A stretch of DNA of 64,000 bases from Homalodisca vitripennis. Its lineage: Eukaryota > Arthropoda > Insecta > Hemiptera > Cicadellidae. The stretch is from NCBI RefSeq assembly GCF_021130785.1, contig NW_025777481.1, forward strand, positions 25,329 through 89,328, read 5' to 3'. The notes beneath the pieces are model-generated. The model had not been told where the DNA came from. It did not search any database and was given only the letters and a program-made list of their open reading frames with translations. The position numbers and the translations under genes were made by a program. This document shows positions 63,991 to 64,000 of the stretch, piece by piece. Every line of letters begins with the position of its first letter. Positions within the stretch are counted from its first letter, which is position 1.

Positions 63991-64000
63991 TAACAACCCA

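Overview
The window looks like AT-rich eukaryotic nuclear DNA from an arthropod, most likely an insect; a hemipteran is a guess. The grounds are spliced genes with short GTAAGT introns, a satellite array, and mariner-, piggyBac-, hAT- and pogo-type DNA transposons, Helitron-like repeats and non-LTR retrotransposons, with almost no dense coding sequence. There are no operons, rRNA genes or CRISPR arrays, and no complete host gene is recognisable. Nearly every long open frame is a decayed transposon piece or a shadow.

Layout. 1-8364: a tandem satellite with a 65-bp monomer (about 128 copies, running off the left edge), in several subfamilies with higher-order repeats, including a block of about 1.2 kb duplicated at an offset of 1627 bp (25 monomers). 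8365-11150: AT-rich, no gene seen. 11150-12480: broken mariner-like transposase (minus strand) split by an insert of about 220 bp. 13344-18456: a nested repeat mosaic of two large decayed palindromes built from Helitron-like units, a dispersed repeat and LINE fragments. 18841-21550: probable non-autonomous hAT-like element. 26270-27560: a decayed gene that appears to join a Ulp1/SENP-type cysteine protease, a coiled-coil stretch and an SGNH hydrolase. 28732-31643: a structurally complete piggyBac element (TTAA duplications, matching terminal repeats, three exons) whose transposase is broken only by a few one-base frame slips. 36696-38007: a second, non-coding TTAA-flanked piggyBac-type element.

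39-42 kb holds the best candidate host or domesticated exons: a 98-nt exon with both splice sites (39266-39363, minus) and an acidic exon (41721-41910, minus) resembling the first exon of the piggyBac transposase, with a CpG-rich block just upstream. 45000-47745: a LINE interrupted inside its reverse-transcriptase domain by a hAT-type MITE of about 905 bp with 15-bp terminal repeats and an 8-bp target duplication. 52.7 kb: another reverse-transcriptase scrap. 56836-60096: a whole but mutated pogo/Tigger-like element with many copies of its terminal motif. 60.5-64 kb: more GC-rich, decayed coding-like sequence, possibly a retrotransposon ORF1.

The genes do not form a pathway. The window reads as satellite (perhaps heterochromatin) passing into transposon-rich, probably intronic or intergenic DNA. 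Homology statements rest on motif recognition by eye; no database search was run.
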